42,227 bases of DNA from Chloroflexota bacterium (GCA_016189905.1 JACPRP010000056.1:1-42227); one strand, 5' to 3'; shown: positions 30,758 through 39,761, numbered from the stretch's first letter. Notes: generated from the letters alone by a model not told the origin. Numbers and translations are program-made.

Positions 30758-31924
30758 CTAGGCGCCCAGTTCGTGATAGACGTCCAGCACCCGATCCGCT
30801 ATACCATCCCAGGAGAAGGCGCTTTCGGCCGCGTATCTCCCGTTGCCCCCCATCCATCGGGCGTGTTCGTAGTTACCCATTATGGTCCGTACGCCCCAGG
30901 CGATTGATTCGGGGGCAGCGTACACCTTGAGACCGGTGATGTTGTGCCAGACAAACTCCGACGGCCCCCCATTCACGGTCGCGACCACCGGCTTCCCTGC
31001 ACTCCAGGCTTCGAGGATTACGATGCCGAAAGGCTCGTTTCTGCTCGGAACCACCACTGCGTCGCAGACCCGATAAAGATCGCGCAAAGTTTCCCTGCTT
31101 GCCATCCCCAGGAAACGCGTGGCCTGGCTGACGCCCAGGGCCCGGCACCGATTCTCCAGCCCAATACGCATATCGCCGTCGCCTGCGAACACGAATTTGG
31201 CGCGTCGATCACAGATTAACGCCGATGGAATCGCTTCGACTAGCAAGTCAGGGCCTTTTTGATAGACCATCCGCCCGACGAACAGAAAAGTAGGATCCAT
31301 GGGGCCAATATCGTAACGAGCCTTCACGGGGCCAGGGTCGATCCAGCCATTGTAATCGTGCACTGGGACACCATTGTAAATTGTTCGGATTTTCCAGTCG
31401 GGTATATGGTAAATGTTCATTATTTCTTGCTTAAGCGTATTTGATACAGCTATTACTCTATCGGCCCTGAACGCTCCTTCCCACTCCACGTTTCTGACTT
31501 TTTCTGAGTTGCCGTTGTGGTGGTGGTTGCCGCACCTACCGTACTCGGTGGAGTGAATTGTGAATAGCCCGCGCCTTCCTCGGCCATCTTTGGCCCAGAC
31601 AAGGCTCTTAGCGGTGAGCCAATCGTGGGCGTGCAACACGTCGAAGGGCCCAATATAATCCTCCGTTTGCCACAGGTGCTGGATGAACGAGCGATTCATA
31701 TTCTCAATTTCGGTGAAAAAGTTGGGATGTAGCTCGAATGGGCAGCGGTGATAGTAGACCCCGTGGATCCTTTCGTACTGAGGTTGCCCGTATCCCATCC
31801 TGGTGAAGACGTGGACCTCGTGCCCCTTCCTCTCCAGCGCGGCAGATAACTCGGTGACGTGGATTCCCCCTCCGCCCACTGCGATCGAATGGATCGATTC
31901 CCAAGAAAAGAACCCAATTCTCAC
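30758..31924 (-). CDS. GT4-family glycosyltransferase (glycogen/starch-synthase-like)
   Basis: A 388-residue GT-B enzyme. GTG 31924 gives MRIGFFSWESIHSIAVGGGGIHV with GAGAGGAA 9 bases upstream; GTG 31933 is too close to that site. The N-terminal GGGGIHVTELS loop and FDVLHAHDWLTA, and the C-terminal LFVGRMVYQKGPDLLVEA and RNEPFGIVILEAWSAGKPVVAT, with both conserved Glu, mark an intact GT4 enzyme. HAHDW and the Gly-rich loop resemble glycogen synthase-like members using ADP- or UDP-glucose. It follows a GH57-like gene by 20 bases, so glucan synthesis or trimming is the likely context (inference). Confidence 0.88.
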   Translation of the reverse strand: MRIGFFSWESIHSIAVGGGGIHVTELSAALERKGHEVHVFTRMGYGQPQYERIHGVYYHRCPFELHPNFFTEIENMNRSFIQHLWQTEDYIGPFDVLHAHDWLTAKSLVWAKDGRGRRGLFTIHSTEYGRCGNHHHNGNSEKVRNVEWEGAFRADRVIAVSNTLKQEIMNIYHIPDWKIRTIYNGVPVHDYNGWIDPGPVKARYDIGPMDPTFLFVGRMVYQKGPDLLVEAIPSALICDRRAKFVFAGDGDMRIGLENRCRALGVSQATRFLGMASRETLRDLYRVCDAVVVPSRNEPFGIVILEAWSAGKPVVATVNGGPSEFVWHNITGLKVYAAPESIAWGVRTIMGNYEHARWMGGNGRYAAESAFSWDGIADRVLDVYHELGA

Positions 31925-31944
31925 GGCAAGCACTTCCTCTCATT

Positions 31945-33147
31945 TCAGAGGTAAGATTCGCTTACGCTCTGAATGAAATGCTCGTAGAGTCTGCGTACGT
32001 GTGTCAGAACTCCGTTGACTCCAAGTTGATCCCAATTAGCTGGCGCAACGTAGTGCGGCTGGCTGTAGTTGCCGTCCGACACTGTTAGGTTGTGCAGTAG
32101 TGCTAGAATGTCCCACTGGGCCATACCGACTGCCAGCCCTTCCAGAGCTTCGTTCCGCGTTAGTCTGCTAATCGAAAACGCCTGACGCATCAGGCAAAAA
32201 ACGTCCTGCTGAACCGGGTGGCCAAGGAAAAAGAAGATGTCGCCATATTCGCAAGACACCGCCGGCGTCGATGGCAGGTGCAGGAAAGGGAACAACTTGT
32301 CTCGCGAAAGCACGCGATCGATTGCCGGAAAGCCTATGTCGCGTTGCACGATTTCGCATAGCGATTTTTCCAGAATAGCACACTCGTCCACGTGCGATTT
32401 CTGGCCATTGAAGAGTCCCACTTGCCAACCGATCAACAGGAAATCTTCCGGGTACTCGATGACCTTGGCGGCCAGTGGAAAGGTGTCTACCGAATACGAT
32501 GCTTTGCACGGCTGAGAAAGGCTTGCGGCAATCTTCAGGCTCAGGTCGCTGTTGCGTACCAGCAAAAACGGGCCATCCCCGTTGCGATGAACGTTTGCGG
32601 CCCTTCGCCCTTTCAGCAGATCCCAGCCGCCGTCGATTATGATGCCTGTAAATCCAAGCTGGTCACAAACGTGGTAGATTTCCTTGCTAATAGACATATG
32701 CGGCGCGACTACAAACTCGGGGGTGCGTCCCAGCACGTCAGAGGCGAGTTCACGTCCCTTTTCCATTTCGCGTCGGAAAAGGTCGATATCGAGGTACAGA
32801 GCAATGCTATTTCCGGCATCGCCACATACGGGCAAGATACTGGGGTGCCGCATCAACCTGAGGAAATCGATCACCACGCCGCTATTATCTTGTGCGAGCA
32901 TCTGCAGTAGTGGCCCCGAGATGCTCACAAGAAATCTGGCCCCGCCTACAAGCAGCGTATCCAGAAGGCGCGTGTAGGGCTGGCAAACGTCTTCTTTCCA
33001 CCGCTGGAAGAAGTAACGTGTTGCATCAGGGTCTAGTAGGCAGCCTCGTATGGTCTCAGGATCGGCCTTGGGTGGTATCGGCTCGACGGGCAACCTGAGC
33101 CTCCATGGCTCATGGAACGAGAGATATACAAGCAAGTTTCTCGCCAT
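31945..33147 (-). CDS. GH57-like protein without catalytic residues (pseudoenzyme)
   Basis: A 400-residue paralogue of the GH57 protein at 27598-29106, colinear with it from VYLSFHEPWRLRLP (against VYTIIHQPRRLRLP) to about residue 390. The active-site positions are changed: Glu150 is His150 (VVAPHMSISKEIYH), and the Asp243-containing DFETFGEH becomes QVGLFNGQ, with Gln242. The HQP motif reads HEP. It also lacks the C-terminal CBM48-like domain. The frame is intact and the fold residues are kept, so it is not a recent pseudogene; a binding or regulatory role is inferred. It is first in a unit with the GT4 gene 20 bases downstream. The ribosome site is weak. Confidence 0.8.
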   Translation of the reverse strand: MARNLLVYLSFHEPWRLRLPVEPIPPKADPETIRGCLLDPDATRYFFQRWKEDVCQPYTRLLDTLLVGGARFLVSISGPLLQMLAQDNSGVVIDFLRLMRHPSILPVCGDAGNSIALYLDIDLFRREMEKGRELASDVLGRTPEFVVAPHMSISKEIYHVCDQLGFTGIIIDGGWDLLKGRRAANVHRNGDGPFLLVRNSDLSLKIAASLSQPCKASYSVDTFPLAAKVIEYPEDFLLIGWQVGLFNGQKSHVDECAILEKSLCEIVQRDIGFPAIDRVLSRDKLFPFLHLPSTPAVSCEYGDIFFFLGHPVQQDVFCLMRQAFSISRLTRNEALEGLAVGMAQWDILALLHNLTVSDGNYSQPHYVAPANWDQLGVNGVLTHVRRLYEHFIQSVSESYL

Positions 33148-33475
33148 ATAATTCCATTCTCGTTAAAGCTTCGTGTGCCTTCCCACATCCCCGATCTTGT
33201 CCTCCCGAATCTTGTCCTGCCGCTCACCGGCAGCCTAGCCTTGTTCACTCACGCTGCAGCATCTAGCCAGCCAGCCGACGTGCAACGAAATAGTAGATGT
33301 CTGCCGACGCTGACCTCACTTTGAACGCCGACATCCAGGGCACAAAAAATCGACAACCGAGCCTATCATTACTTTCTAGATTGATTTTAACACCGCATCC
33401 CCAGGCTGTCAATTGTGCAAGGGCTTCCAAAGCCTATCAGGCCGATGGCCCCATGCCCCGGTTAGGCAAAGCGAA

Positions 33476-33516
33476 TGGGTTGTCTCTGGCGTTTGCTCGC
33501 CGCCAGAGACAACCCA
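33476..33516 (-). terminator. Strong 16-bp terminator hairpin after UbiD-4
   Basis: TGGGTTGTCTCTGGCG at 33476-33491 pairs perfectly with CGCCAGAGACAACCCA at 33501-33516 over a 9-base loop. It lies 60 bases beyond the UbiD-4 stop on the reverse strand. Confidence 0.8.
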
Positions 33517-33524
33517 CTATGCTC

Positions 33525-33548
33525 TGCGACGCTGCGCTGTGCGTCGCA
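33525..33548 (-). terminator. Second hairpin after UbiD-4
   Basis: TGCGACGC at 33525-33532 pairs perfectly with GCGTCGCA at 33541-33548 over an 8-base loop, between UbiD-4 and the 16-bp hairpin; together they form a tandem terminator. Confidence 0.65.
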
Positions 33549-33576
33549 AACTCTTGCTACGCGCCCCGTCCTCCGT

Positions 33577-35160
33577 CTAGACCTTGATTCGGTTCTGAGC
33601 CAGTTTCTCGCCGGTGATATAGTGGTCGCCTCTGAGCGCTAGCTCTGCCTCTTCGGCGATCTCCTCTGGCCAGTAGCCCAGCGACGACCCAAACCACGGC
33701 ATCTTGGGCTGAAGCGGCGGTAAGCCTTCCTCTTCCCATATCTGCCTGGCTCTTTCCATGAACTCTCTTCGCGGTAGCGAGGTCGGCGGATAGCCCCATT
33801 TCCTCGTCGCGTCGATCAGCAACGAAGACGTAGCCGGCCGCTCAGCCATCTGTTCTTTCAGCTCTGGGGCTATGGCTGATGGATCCAAAGAGGCGGTCTT
33901 GCCTTCGGCAATGTGAAGGTCGCGATGAGGCTGCATGCGATAGCACAGTGCCCACATCACGGAGTCCATATCCCTCGGGTCGATGTCGTCGTCAACGGCG
34001 ATGATGATCTTCGAGAAGCTGGTAGTTGCTGCACAAATGCCGTATAAGGCCTGCCAGACCTGCGGCGTCGTGCTGTTTTTCAGTTGGACCACGCACAATA
34101 TGCGTCCGCCGCTTTCGAGGTGATAGCCGACATCTACCACGCTGTCGATGCCTAGGTCGTGCTTCAGCAGCTTGAAATGCGCAGCCTCCACCCCAATCTG
34201 GGTCATCAGGCTGCTTTCGCTCGGCGGAAACTGGCTGAGGTAGGCATTCCAGATCGGCTGTTTCCGGTGCGTAATGCACTTCACGTTGAAATAGATATTT
34301 GGCCCCCGCAATCCCATATAGCCGGTGAACTCGCCATGCGGCCCTTCTCGCTCCAGACTATCGATCGGGATCTCTCCCTCGATCACTATCTCGGCGTTAG
34401 CCGGAACCTCTAAGTCGATTGTCTTACACTTCACGAGCGGCACCGGCTCGCCAGCAATCCCTCCGGCCACGGCGAGCTCGTCCACGCCGTAAGGCACTTT
34501 CGTCACCGCAACCAGGCCAACGTTGGGCGTCGGTCCAATCACCACGGCCGCGGGCATCGGGATTCCTCGCGCCTTATATTTTTGCCAATGCTGCCGGATG
34601 TGCTGGGGCATTTTGGCATCCATCCCAGTTCGCGTAGGACTCTTTATCATAGCCCGGTGGTTGCCCACGTTTCTTATGCCTGTCTCGGGGTCTCTCGATA
34701 TCCAGTTGCCAGCGGAGAAATAAGGGGCGTTGTCGAAGCCTGGCGTCGAATTCGGACAGCAGAGCTCTCCTAGCCCGCCGTGCTCCAGCAGACTCTCGCC
34801 TACGTGTATTTCCTCCTGGCAGGGGCCAGATTCGACCATCATAGGCTCTATCGGATGAAGCTGAGCCTCCTGCCACTTCTTCGCGATATCCTCCGTCTTA
34901 GCCATCATCGCCAGCGAATAGACTTGCCTTGATCCTGCATGAGATGCGACCAGTACTCCACCATCGTACTTTTTGCCTTTAGAATCGGTCACGTTCTCGA
35001 ACAGGAAAGCCTTCCTGTCTTTGTCGGGCAAGCCACGGAACTGCCATCTTACCAGCGGCATCAATTCCGTATCTTTATTGATCTCCCTTTTGATCCTTAC
35101 CAGATTGCCGGTTTCATCCAGTACCCGAATGTAGTCTCTCAAATCCTTGTAGTAGCCCAT
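33577..35160 (-). CDS. UbiD-family (de)carboxylase, subfamily B (UbiD-4)
   Basis: A 527-residue UbiD-family enzyme. Asn164 and Arg169 (NVGNHR), His187 (MPQHIRQ), Glu228 (GVDELAV) and the catalytic Glu272/Glu277 (EGPHGE, with His for the usual Phe) are present. It belongs with UbiD-6 in subfamily B: both share KSPxRxGxxAKMPQH, THRK-PIWNAYLSQFPPSES, and an end in NRIKV, unlike subfamily A (UbiD-2 and UbiD-5, ending QRVR). It has its own promoter at 35202-35230, related to that of UbiD-1, and two hairpins after its stop, so it can be transcribed alone although it follows the binding-protein gene. Aryl carboxylase or decarboxylase; substrate unknown. Confidence 0.92.
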   Translation of the reverse strand: MGYYKDLRDYIRVLDETGNLVRIKREINKDTELMPLVRWQFRGLPDKDRKAFLFENVTDSKGKKYDGGVLVASHAGSRQVYSLAMMAKTEDIAKKWQEAQLHPIEPMMVESGPCQEEIHVGESLLEHGGLGELCCPNSTPGFDNAPYFSAGNWISRDPETGIRNVGNHRAMIKSPTRTGMDAKMPQHIRQHWQKYKARGIPMPAAVVIGPTPNVGLVAVTKVPYGVDELAVAGGIAGEPVPLVKCKTIDLEVPANAEIVIEGEIPIDSLEREGPHGEFTGYMGLRGPNIYFNVKCITHRKQPIWNAYLSQFPPSESSLMTQIGVEAAHFKLLKHDLGIDSVVDVGYHLESGGRILCVVQLKNSTTPQVWQALYGICAATTSFSKIIIAVDDDIDPRDMDSVMWALCYRMQPHRDLHIAEGKTASLDPSAIAPELKEQMAERPATSSLLIDATRKWGYPPTSLPRREFMERARQIWEEEGLPPLQPKMPWFGSSLGYWPEEIAEEAELALRGDHYITGEKLAQNRIKV

Positions 35161-35201
35161 CGCGGCGATTCTCCTCTCTTCTGGTCTTGATGATCGCTGC
35201 T

Positions 35202-35230
35202 ACGATAACATAGGCATTTCTACCTGTCAA
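35202..35230 (-). promoter_or_regulatory. Promoter of UbiD-4
   Basis: On the reverse strand TTGACA (35230-35225), 17 bases, TATCGT (35207-35202). The core GCCTATGTTATCGTAGC matches the UbiD-1 promoter core at all but two of 17 positions. The 121-base gap holds nothing else notable. Confidence 0.7.
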
Positions 35231-35281
35231 TACGCAGCCTCTCCGTCTCCTTCTCTCCAAGTCTGCGATCAAAGCGCGATA

Positions 35282-36394
35282 TCACCGAGCGTAAAGCCTG
35301 TTGACGAAGCCGCTGTCTTCTAGCCCCTTCAAGACGCTGTTATCCAAGAATGCTTCTGGCTTGGCGACCCTGGCTTTAGCGTTGGTTTTCGACAGCTCGT
35401 CGAGGATTGTCTTTACCTGCTCCGCCGAGGCGTATGGTATTTTGGGCAAGAGCCTGTTCACGTAGAACTCATAGGTCTCGTCCAGCACTTCTTTGTCGTC
35501 CGTCCTGGTATACTGGCTGATGACCTTCATAGCGAAGGCTTTGTCTTTCTTGGCCACCGCGATGCCTTCAAGAAAGGCTTTCATAAAGTTGCTCACCGTT
35601 GCTCTATTATTCGTGAGATACTCCCTGCTGACGGCGACGCAGGTCTGGATGTAGGGAATTTGCAGGTTCGCAATATTCACCAGTTCACGCATCCCAGCTT
35701 TCCTGAGTGTCAGGGAATTGGGCGGGCCGGTCACGGTCCCCTGGATGCCTCCAGCCAGCATGGCAGCCATCGTCTCGGGCACGCCGCCAGCTTCTACGAT
35801 GATCACATCCTTGTCAGGCTCCAGCCCAAACTTCTTGAGCGTCCGGCGAGCGGCGAAGTCGGTGTTGGAGCCGAACCTGGTGATGCCAACAGTCTTCCCC
35901 TTGAGGTCTTCGATCCGGTGGATGTCCGGTTGCCCGAACAGGGTGTAGCCTATCACCGGACCGTTCACTGCGATGATGATCAGGTCACCGCCGGCGATAT
36001 TGGCTGTGACCACGGGATTCCCGCCAGTTTGCGCTAGCTGGATCTCACCTGAAAGCAGTGCTTGGGTCAAAGTTGTGCTGGTGGCGATATACTGAAGGTC
36101 GACGTCAAGACCATATTTCTCGAAAAGCCCCTTTTCCTTGGTAATCCACACCGGCGCCTGCGTTCCGGCAATCGCGCTGTAGGCTATGTCGATTTTGGTC
36201 AGCTTCTTCACTTCTTTGTCAGGCTGGGGCGCTCGGGATGCCGGCTTGACCTGGCCGGCCGTCACAGCTTTCGGTGTCTGAACCGGCGCTGGATCCTGGG
36301 TTTGTTGCTGGCTGCAGCCACTGACCCAGAGGGCAAGAAAGGTGACGACGGCGAAGATAAGAATCGCGCTCCTTGACACGTTGTAACGCGTCAT
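35282..36394 (-). CDS. NMT1/TauA-like substrate-binding lipoprotein
   Basis: A 370-residue periplasmic-type binding protein of the NMT1/THI5/TauA group (ABC importers for sulfonates, nitrate, pyrimidine precursors and aromatic acids). The signal peptide ends with the lipobox VSGC, Cys27 being the lipid anchor; a Pro/Thr/Lys linker runs to about residue 62. Core segments: IAGTQAPVWITKEKGLFEKYGLDV, LLSGEIQLAQTGG and LKGKTVGITRFGS. GGGAGG lies upstream of the ATG. No permease or ATPase gene is in the window. Its place between UbiD genes suggests it captures the substrate of these enzymes, or a relative of it (inference). A 15-bp inverted repeat separates it from UbiD-5. Confidence 0.88.
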   Translation of the reverse strand: MTRYNVSRSAILIFAVVTFLALWVSGCSQQQTQDPAPVQTPKAVTAGQVKPASRAPQPDKEVKKLTKIDIAYSAIAGTQAPVWITKEKGLFEKYGLDVDLQYIATSTTLTQALLSGEIQLAQTGGNPVVTANIAGGDLIIIAVNGPVIGYTLFGQPDIHRIEDLKGKTVGITRFGSNTDFAARRTLKKFGLEPDKDVIIVEAGGVPETMAAMLAGGIQGTVTGPPNSLTLRKAGMRELVNIANLQIPYIQTCVAVSREYLTNNRATVSNFMKAFLEGIAVAKKDKAFAMKVISQYTRTDDKEVLDETYEFYVNRLLPKIPYASAEQVKTILDELSKTNAKARVAKPEAFLDNSVLKGLEDSGFVNRLYAR

Positions 36395-36432
36395 ATGGTC
36401 GGACCTCCCTGGCTCAACCGTCGGTTTTTGAA

Positions 36433-36478
36433 GCTAGATGGGCATGTGTTTGCCCTATATGCATCACATGCCCATCTA
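36433..36478 (-). terminator. 15-bp inverted repeat between UbiD-5 and the binding protein
   Basis: CTAGATGGGCATGTG at 36433-36447 pairs perfectly with CACATGCCCATCTAG at 36464-36478. Only 38 bases lie between it and the binding-protein ATG, leaving no room for a promoter, so it may act as a partial terminator or mRNA-stabilising hairpin rather than an operon end. Confidence 0.65.
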
Positions 36479-36540
36479 GTTCCCCTCAATAAGGGCTGAA
36501 ACTTATTTACTCTTCACGAGACAGGGTTACAGAGACATAA

Positions 36541-38145
36541 TTAACGTACTCGCTGGCGCTGCTCTGCCAGTTTGGCCCCCGTCTTGTAGTATTCGCCGCG
36601 CACGGCCAGTTCCGCCTCCTCGGCAAACTCGTCGGACCAGTAGCCCAGTTCGTAGCCGAACCACGGCGCCCTCAGCTTGAGCTTCGGGAGCCCTTCGGCC
36701 TCCCAGAGCTCAAGTGCCCTCTCCATATACTCCCGCTTCGGCAGCGAAACGGGTGGATACGGCCACTTGCAGGTCGCGTCGATCAGAAGTGCCGATGTGC
36801 CCTGCACCGAGGGAAACGCCAGCGAATCGTGGGTGATGGTGCCCGGCGGTGCGGAGGAGTGATCCAGCATCGAGGCTTTACCCATCGTGATGCGCGTATC
36901 CCGATGTGGCTGCATCCTGAAGCTCATCGCCCAGATCACGGATTCGAGGTCTGTTGGATCGATGTCTTCGTCGACGACCACGAGTATCTTACCAGTCGGC
37001 GGGTCCAATGCCACCGCCGCGTTCAGCGCCTGCCACGGCTGCGCCGGATTGCGCTTCTTCATCTGGATGGCGATGAAATTCTTGCCGCCAGCGGATTCGT
37101 GAAACGCCACGTTCATTAACCCAGGAATGTTGCAGTCGTACTTGAGGAACTTGTAATATACACCTTCGTACGCTATCTGCCGAATCTTGCTCGATTCACT
37201 CGGGGGCATCTGGCTGGTGATGGCGTGGTAAATGGCATCCTTGCGCATAGTGATGCACTTTATCTTTATGTACGGGTTGAGAACGCGGTCACCCATATAC
37301 CCGCAGAACTCGCCGAAAGGCGCCTCTGGCTCGAGATACTCGGTGTCCATCTCTCCTTCGATAACGATCTCTGCGTTGGCAGGAACCTCCATATCGATCG
37401 TCTTGCACTTCACTACGTCGATCGGTTCACCCATAAGCGCACCGGAGACTGCCAATTCGTCAATGCCAAAAGGAATCTTTGCCACGGCCGTATAGGCGAT
37501 GCTGGGAGGGCCGCCTATCACCAGCGCCGCTTCGAGGGTCTTCCTGCCCAACTTGCGCGCCTTATCCCAGTGTACGTACACGTGCTGCGTCGGGTGCACG
37601 AAAATGCCCAGTCGATCCTTAGCCTTCAATTGGGAGCGGTAGTTGCCTACGTTGCGGATGCCCGTTTCAGGGTCCTTACTGAACCAGTGGGTGGCCGTGG
37701 TGTAGGGCGCATTGTCGAAGCCTGGTGTCGAGATAGGGATCGGGATGCGCTCGACGCCGTTGCCGTCTCGCAGCAAGTCGTCGCCCATAATCACCACGTC
37801 GTGAACCGGGCCAGTCGAGACCAGGTTGGGCTTCAACTGGTTGCGCAGCGCATCAGCCCATTTCTCACGCAGGTCTTCGATCGAGCACCCGACGCTCAGG
37901 GCGTAAATATCGCGTGAACCCGCCACGATGCCGACCGCGACAGGTATATCGTATTTTCGGCCTTTGGCATCCACCACGTTCTCGAAGAGAAAAGCTTTCC
38001 TCTCCTCCTCCGGCAGGCCACGGAAATTGAGACGGACAAATGGCATAAGTTCGGTGTCTTTATTGATCTGGCTCTTGACGCGAACGAGCTTGCCCTTTTC
38101 CTCGAGCATCTTCAAATGCTCACGCATATTCGTGAGATAGGCCAT
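36541..38145 (-). CDS. UbiD-family (de)carboxylase, subfamily A (UbiD-5)
   Basis: A 534-residue UbiD-family enzyme, the close paralogue of UbiD-2 (8916-10517). Asn165 and Arg170 (NVGNYR), His188 (PTQH), Glu230 (GIDELAV) and Glu274/Glu279 (EAPFGE) complete the active site. AAGGGGG lies 8 bases before the ATG. It starts 29 bases after UbiD-6, so an A and a B subfamily member are cotranscribed, which is compatible with a heteromeric enzyme such as the PpcA/PpcB pair of phenylphosphate carboxylase (inference). Residue-level differences from UbiD-2 are scattered, with no truncation. Confidence 0.93.
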   Translation of the reverse strand: MAYLTNMREHLKMLEEKGKLVRVKSQINKDTELMPFVRLNFRGLPEEERKAFLFENVVDAKGRKYDIPVAVGIVAGSRDIYALSVGCSIEDLREKWADALRNQLKPNLVSTGPVHDVVIMGDDLLRDGNGVERIPIPISTPGFDNAPYTTATHWFSKDPETGIRNVGNYRSQLKAKDRLGIFVHPTQHVYVHWDKARKLGRKTLEAALVIGGPPSIAYTAVAKIPFGIDELAVSGALMGEPIDVVKCKTIDMEVPANAEIVIEGEMDTEYLEPEAPFGEFCGYMGDRVLNPYIKIKCITMRKDAIYHAITSQMPPSESSKIRQIAYEGVYYKFLKYDCNIPGLMNVAFHESAGGKNFIAIQMKKRNPAQPWQALNAAVALDPPTGKILVVVDEDIDPTDLESVIWAMSFRMQPHRDTRITMGKASMLDHSSAPPGTITHDSLAFPSVQGTSALLIDATCKWPYPPVSLPKREYMERALELWEAEGLPKLKLRAPWFGYELGYWSDEFAEEAELAVRGEYYKTGAKLAEQRQRVR

Positions 38146-38174
38146 GAATGTAACCCCCTTTTAACTTTCGATGA

Positions 38175-39761
38175 CTACACCTTGATTCTGTTCTTCGCCA
38201 GCTTCTCGCCGGTGACGTAGTGCTCACCCCTCAGAGCCAGCTCTGCTTCTTCCTCGATCTCCGCCGGCCAGTAACCCAAAGATGTCCCGAACCACGGCAT
38301 CTTCGGTGTCAACGCGGGTAGTCCTTCTTCTTCCCATATCTTTCGAGCCCGCTCCATAAACTCTCGCTTCGGCAGGGAAGTAGGCGGGTAGCCCCATTTC
38401 CTCGTGGCGTCGATCAGCAGCGACGTGGTAGGCGGGTCCACCAATATCTTTTCTCTTTCTTCGGGAGGACCCGCTGATGGGTCTAGCGAGGCGGCTTTCC
38501 CCTTGGCGATGTGAATATCGCGATGCGGCTGCATACGATAGCACAGCGCCCAGGCAACAGAATCCATGTCCCTCGGGTCGATGTCGTCGTCGACGGCTAT
38601 GATGATCTTCGAGAAGAAGTGAGTTCTGGCGCAGATGCCGTATAGTGCCTGCCAGACCTGAGGCGTGGTGCTATTCTTCAGGCTGACTACGCACAGTATC
38701 CGCCCACCGCTTTCGTTATGATAGCCTACGTCCACGACGCTGTCAATCCCCAGGTCATACTTGAGGAGTTTATAATGAATGGCCTCCTGTCCTATCTGCA
38801 GCATCAGGCTACTTTCACTGGGTGGGAATTGGCTGAGGTAGGCGTTCCAGATCGGCTTCTTGCGGTGGGTGATGCACTTCACGTTGACGAATAGGTTGGA
38901 TAAGGCGCCCAATCCCATATACCCGGTGAACTCGCCAAATGGGCCCTCCCGCTCGAGGCAGTCGGTGGGAATTTCCCCTTCGATCACTATCTCAGCCGTG
39001 CCAGGGACCTCGAGGTCAATCGTCTTGCATTTCACCATCTCGACTGGCTCGCCGGCAATCCCGCCCGCGATATCGATCTCGTCGATCCCGTAGGGAATCT
39101 TGATCACTGCCGCGCAGCCCACGTTGGGTATAGGCCCTACAACCGTGGCGACCGGCATCGGAAGGCCCCGTTCCTTGTATTTCTGCCAGTTTTGCCGCAT
39201 GTGCTGTGGCATCTTGGCGCTCACACCCATTCTGTCAGGACTTTTCACCATCGTGCGGTAGTTGCCGACATTCCCAATGCCCGTTTCAGGGTCCTTCGTG
39301 ATGTAGTTGCCCGCGGAGAAGTATGGGGCGTTGTCGAAGCCTGGCGTCGAGATGGGGATGGCGAACTCTCCCAACCCGCCGTGCTCCAAAAGGTTAGATC
39401 CCAGGTGCACCTCCTCCTGGCAGACACCGCTCTCGACGAGCTTCGGCTTGATGGGATGCATCTGGGCCTGTTCCCATTTCTTCACGATGCCTTCCTGCGT
39501 GGTCGCCATTGCCAGAGCGTAAACGTCTCTCGACGCATCGTGCGACGCCACCAGCACCTGTCCGTTATACGACCTGCCCTTCACATCCGTTACGTTCTCA
39601 AAAAGGAAAGCCTTCCTTTCCTGGTCGGGAAGTCCGCGGTACTGCCAGCGGACCAGGGGCATCAGCTCAGTGTCCTTGTTGATCTCCCTTTTGATCCTCA
39701 CCAGCTTGCCATTCTCTTCAAGGACCTGAATGTACTGCCTGAGGTCTTTGTAATAGGCCAC
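38175..39761 (-). CDS. UbiD-family (de)carboxylase, subfamily B (UbiD-6)
   Basis: A 528-residue UbiD-family enzyme, paralogue of UbiD-4. The start is GTG 39761 with AAGGAG 10 bases upstream. Asn164, Arg169 (NVGNYR), His187 (MPQHMRQ), the Glu in GIDEIDI and the catalytic pair in EGPFGE are present. It is the first gene of the reverse-strand unit UbiD-6, UbiD-5, binding protein. The best promoter upstream, at 40110-40137, implies a leader of about 340 bases with several hairpins. Confidence 0.92.
   Translation of the reverse strand: MAYYKDLRQYIQVLEENGKLVRIKREINKDTELMPLVRWQYRGLPDQERKAFLFENVTDVKGRSYNGQVLVASHDASRDVYALAMATTQEGIVKKWEQAQMHPIKPKLVESGVCQEEVHLGSNLLEHGGLGEFAIPISTPGFDNAPYFSAGNYITKDPETGIGNVGNYRTMVKSPDRMGVSAKMPQHMRQNWQKYKERGLPMPVATVVGPIPNVGCAAVIKIPYGIDEIDIAGGIAGEPVEMVKCKTIDLEVPGTAEIVIEGEIPTDCLEREGPFGEFTGYMGLGALSNLFVNVKCITHRKKPIWNAYLSQFPPSESSLMLQIGQEAIHYKLLKYDLGIDSVVDVGYHNESGGRILCVVSLKNSTTPQVWQALYGICARTHFFSKIIIAVDDDIDPRDMDSVAWALCYRMQPHRDIHIAKGKAASLDPSAGPPEEREKILVDPPTTSLLIDATRKWGYPPTSLPKREFMERARKIWEEEGLPALTPKMPWFGTSLGYWPAEIEEEAELALRGEHYVTGEKLAKNRIKV

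Larger units (their letters stand above)
33148..33576 (-). other. Intergenic stretch with tandem hairpins
   Basis: 429 bases without a gene, between the UbiD-4 stop and the GH57-like start. The right part holds two hairpins (33476-33516 and 33525-33548). The left part (33148-33475) shows no ORF or promoter I can support, though it must contain the promoter of the GH57-like unit. Confidence 0.5.

Noticed and set aside
37225..37917. 230-codon forward open frame opposite UbiD-5
   Set aside because: Similar shadow frames occur opposite the other UbiD genes, and the translation shows no domain.
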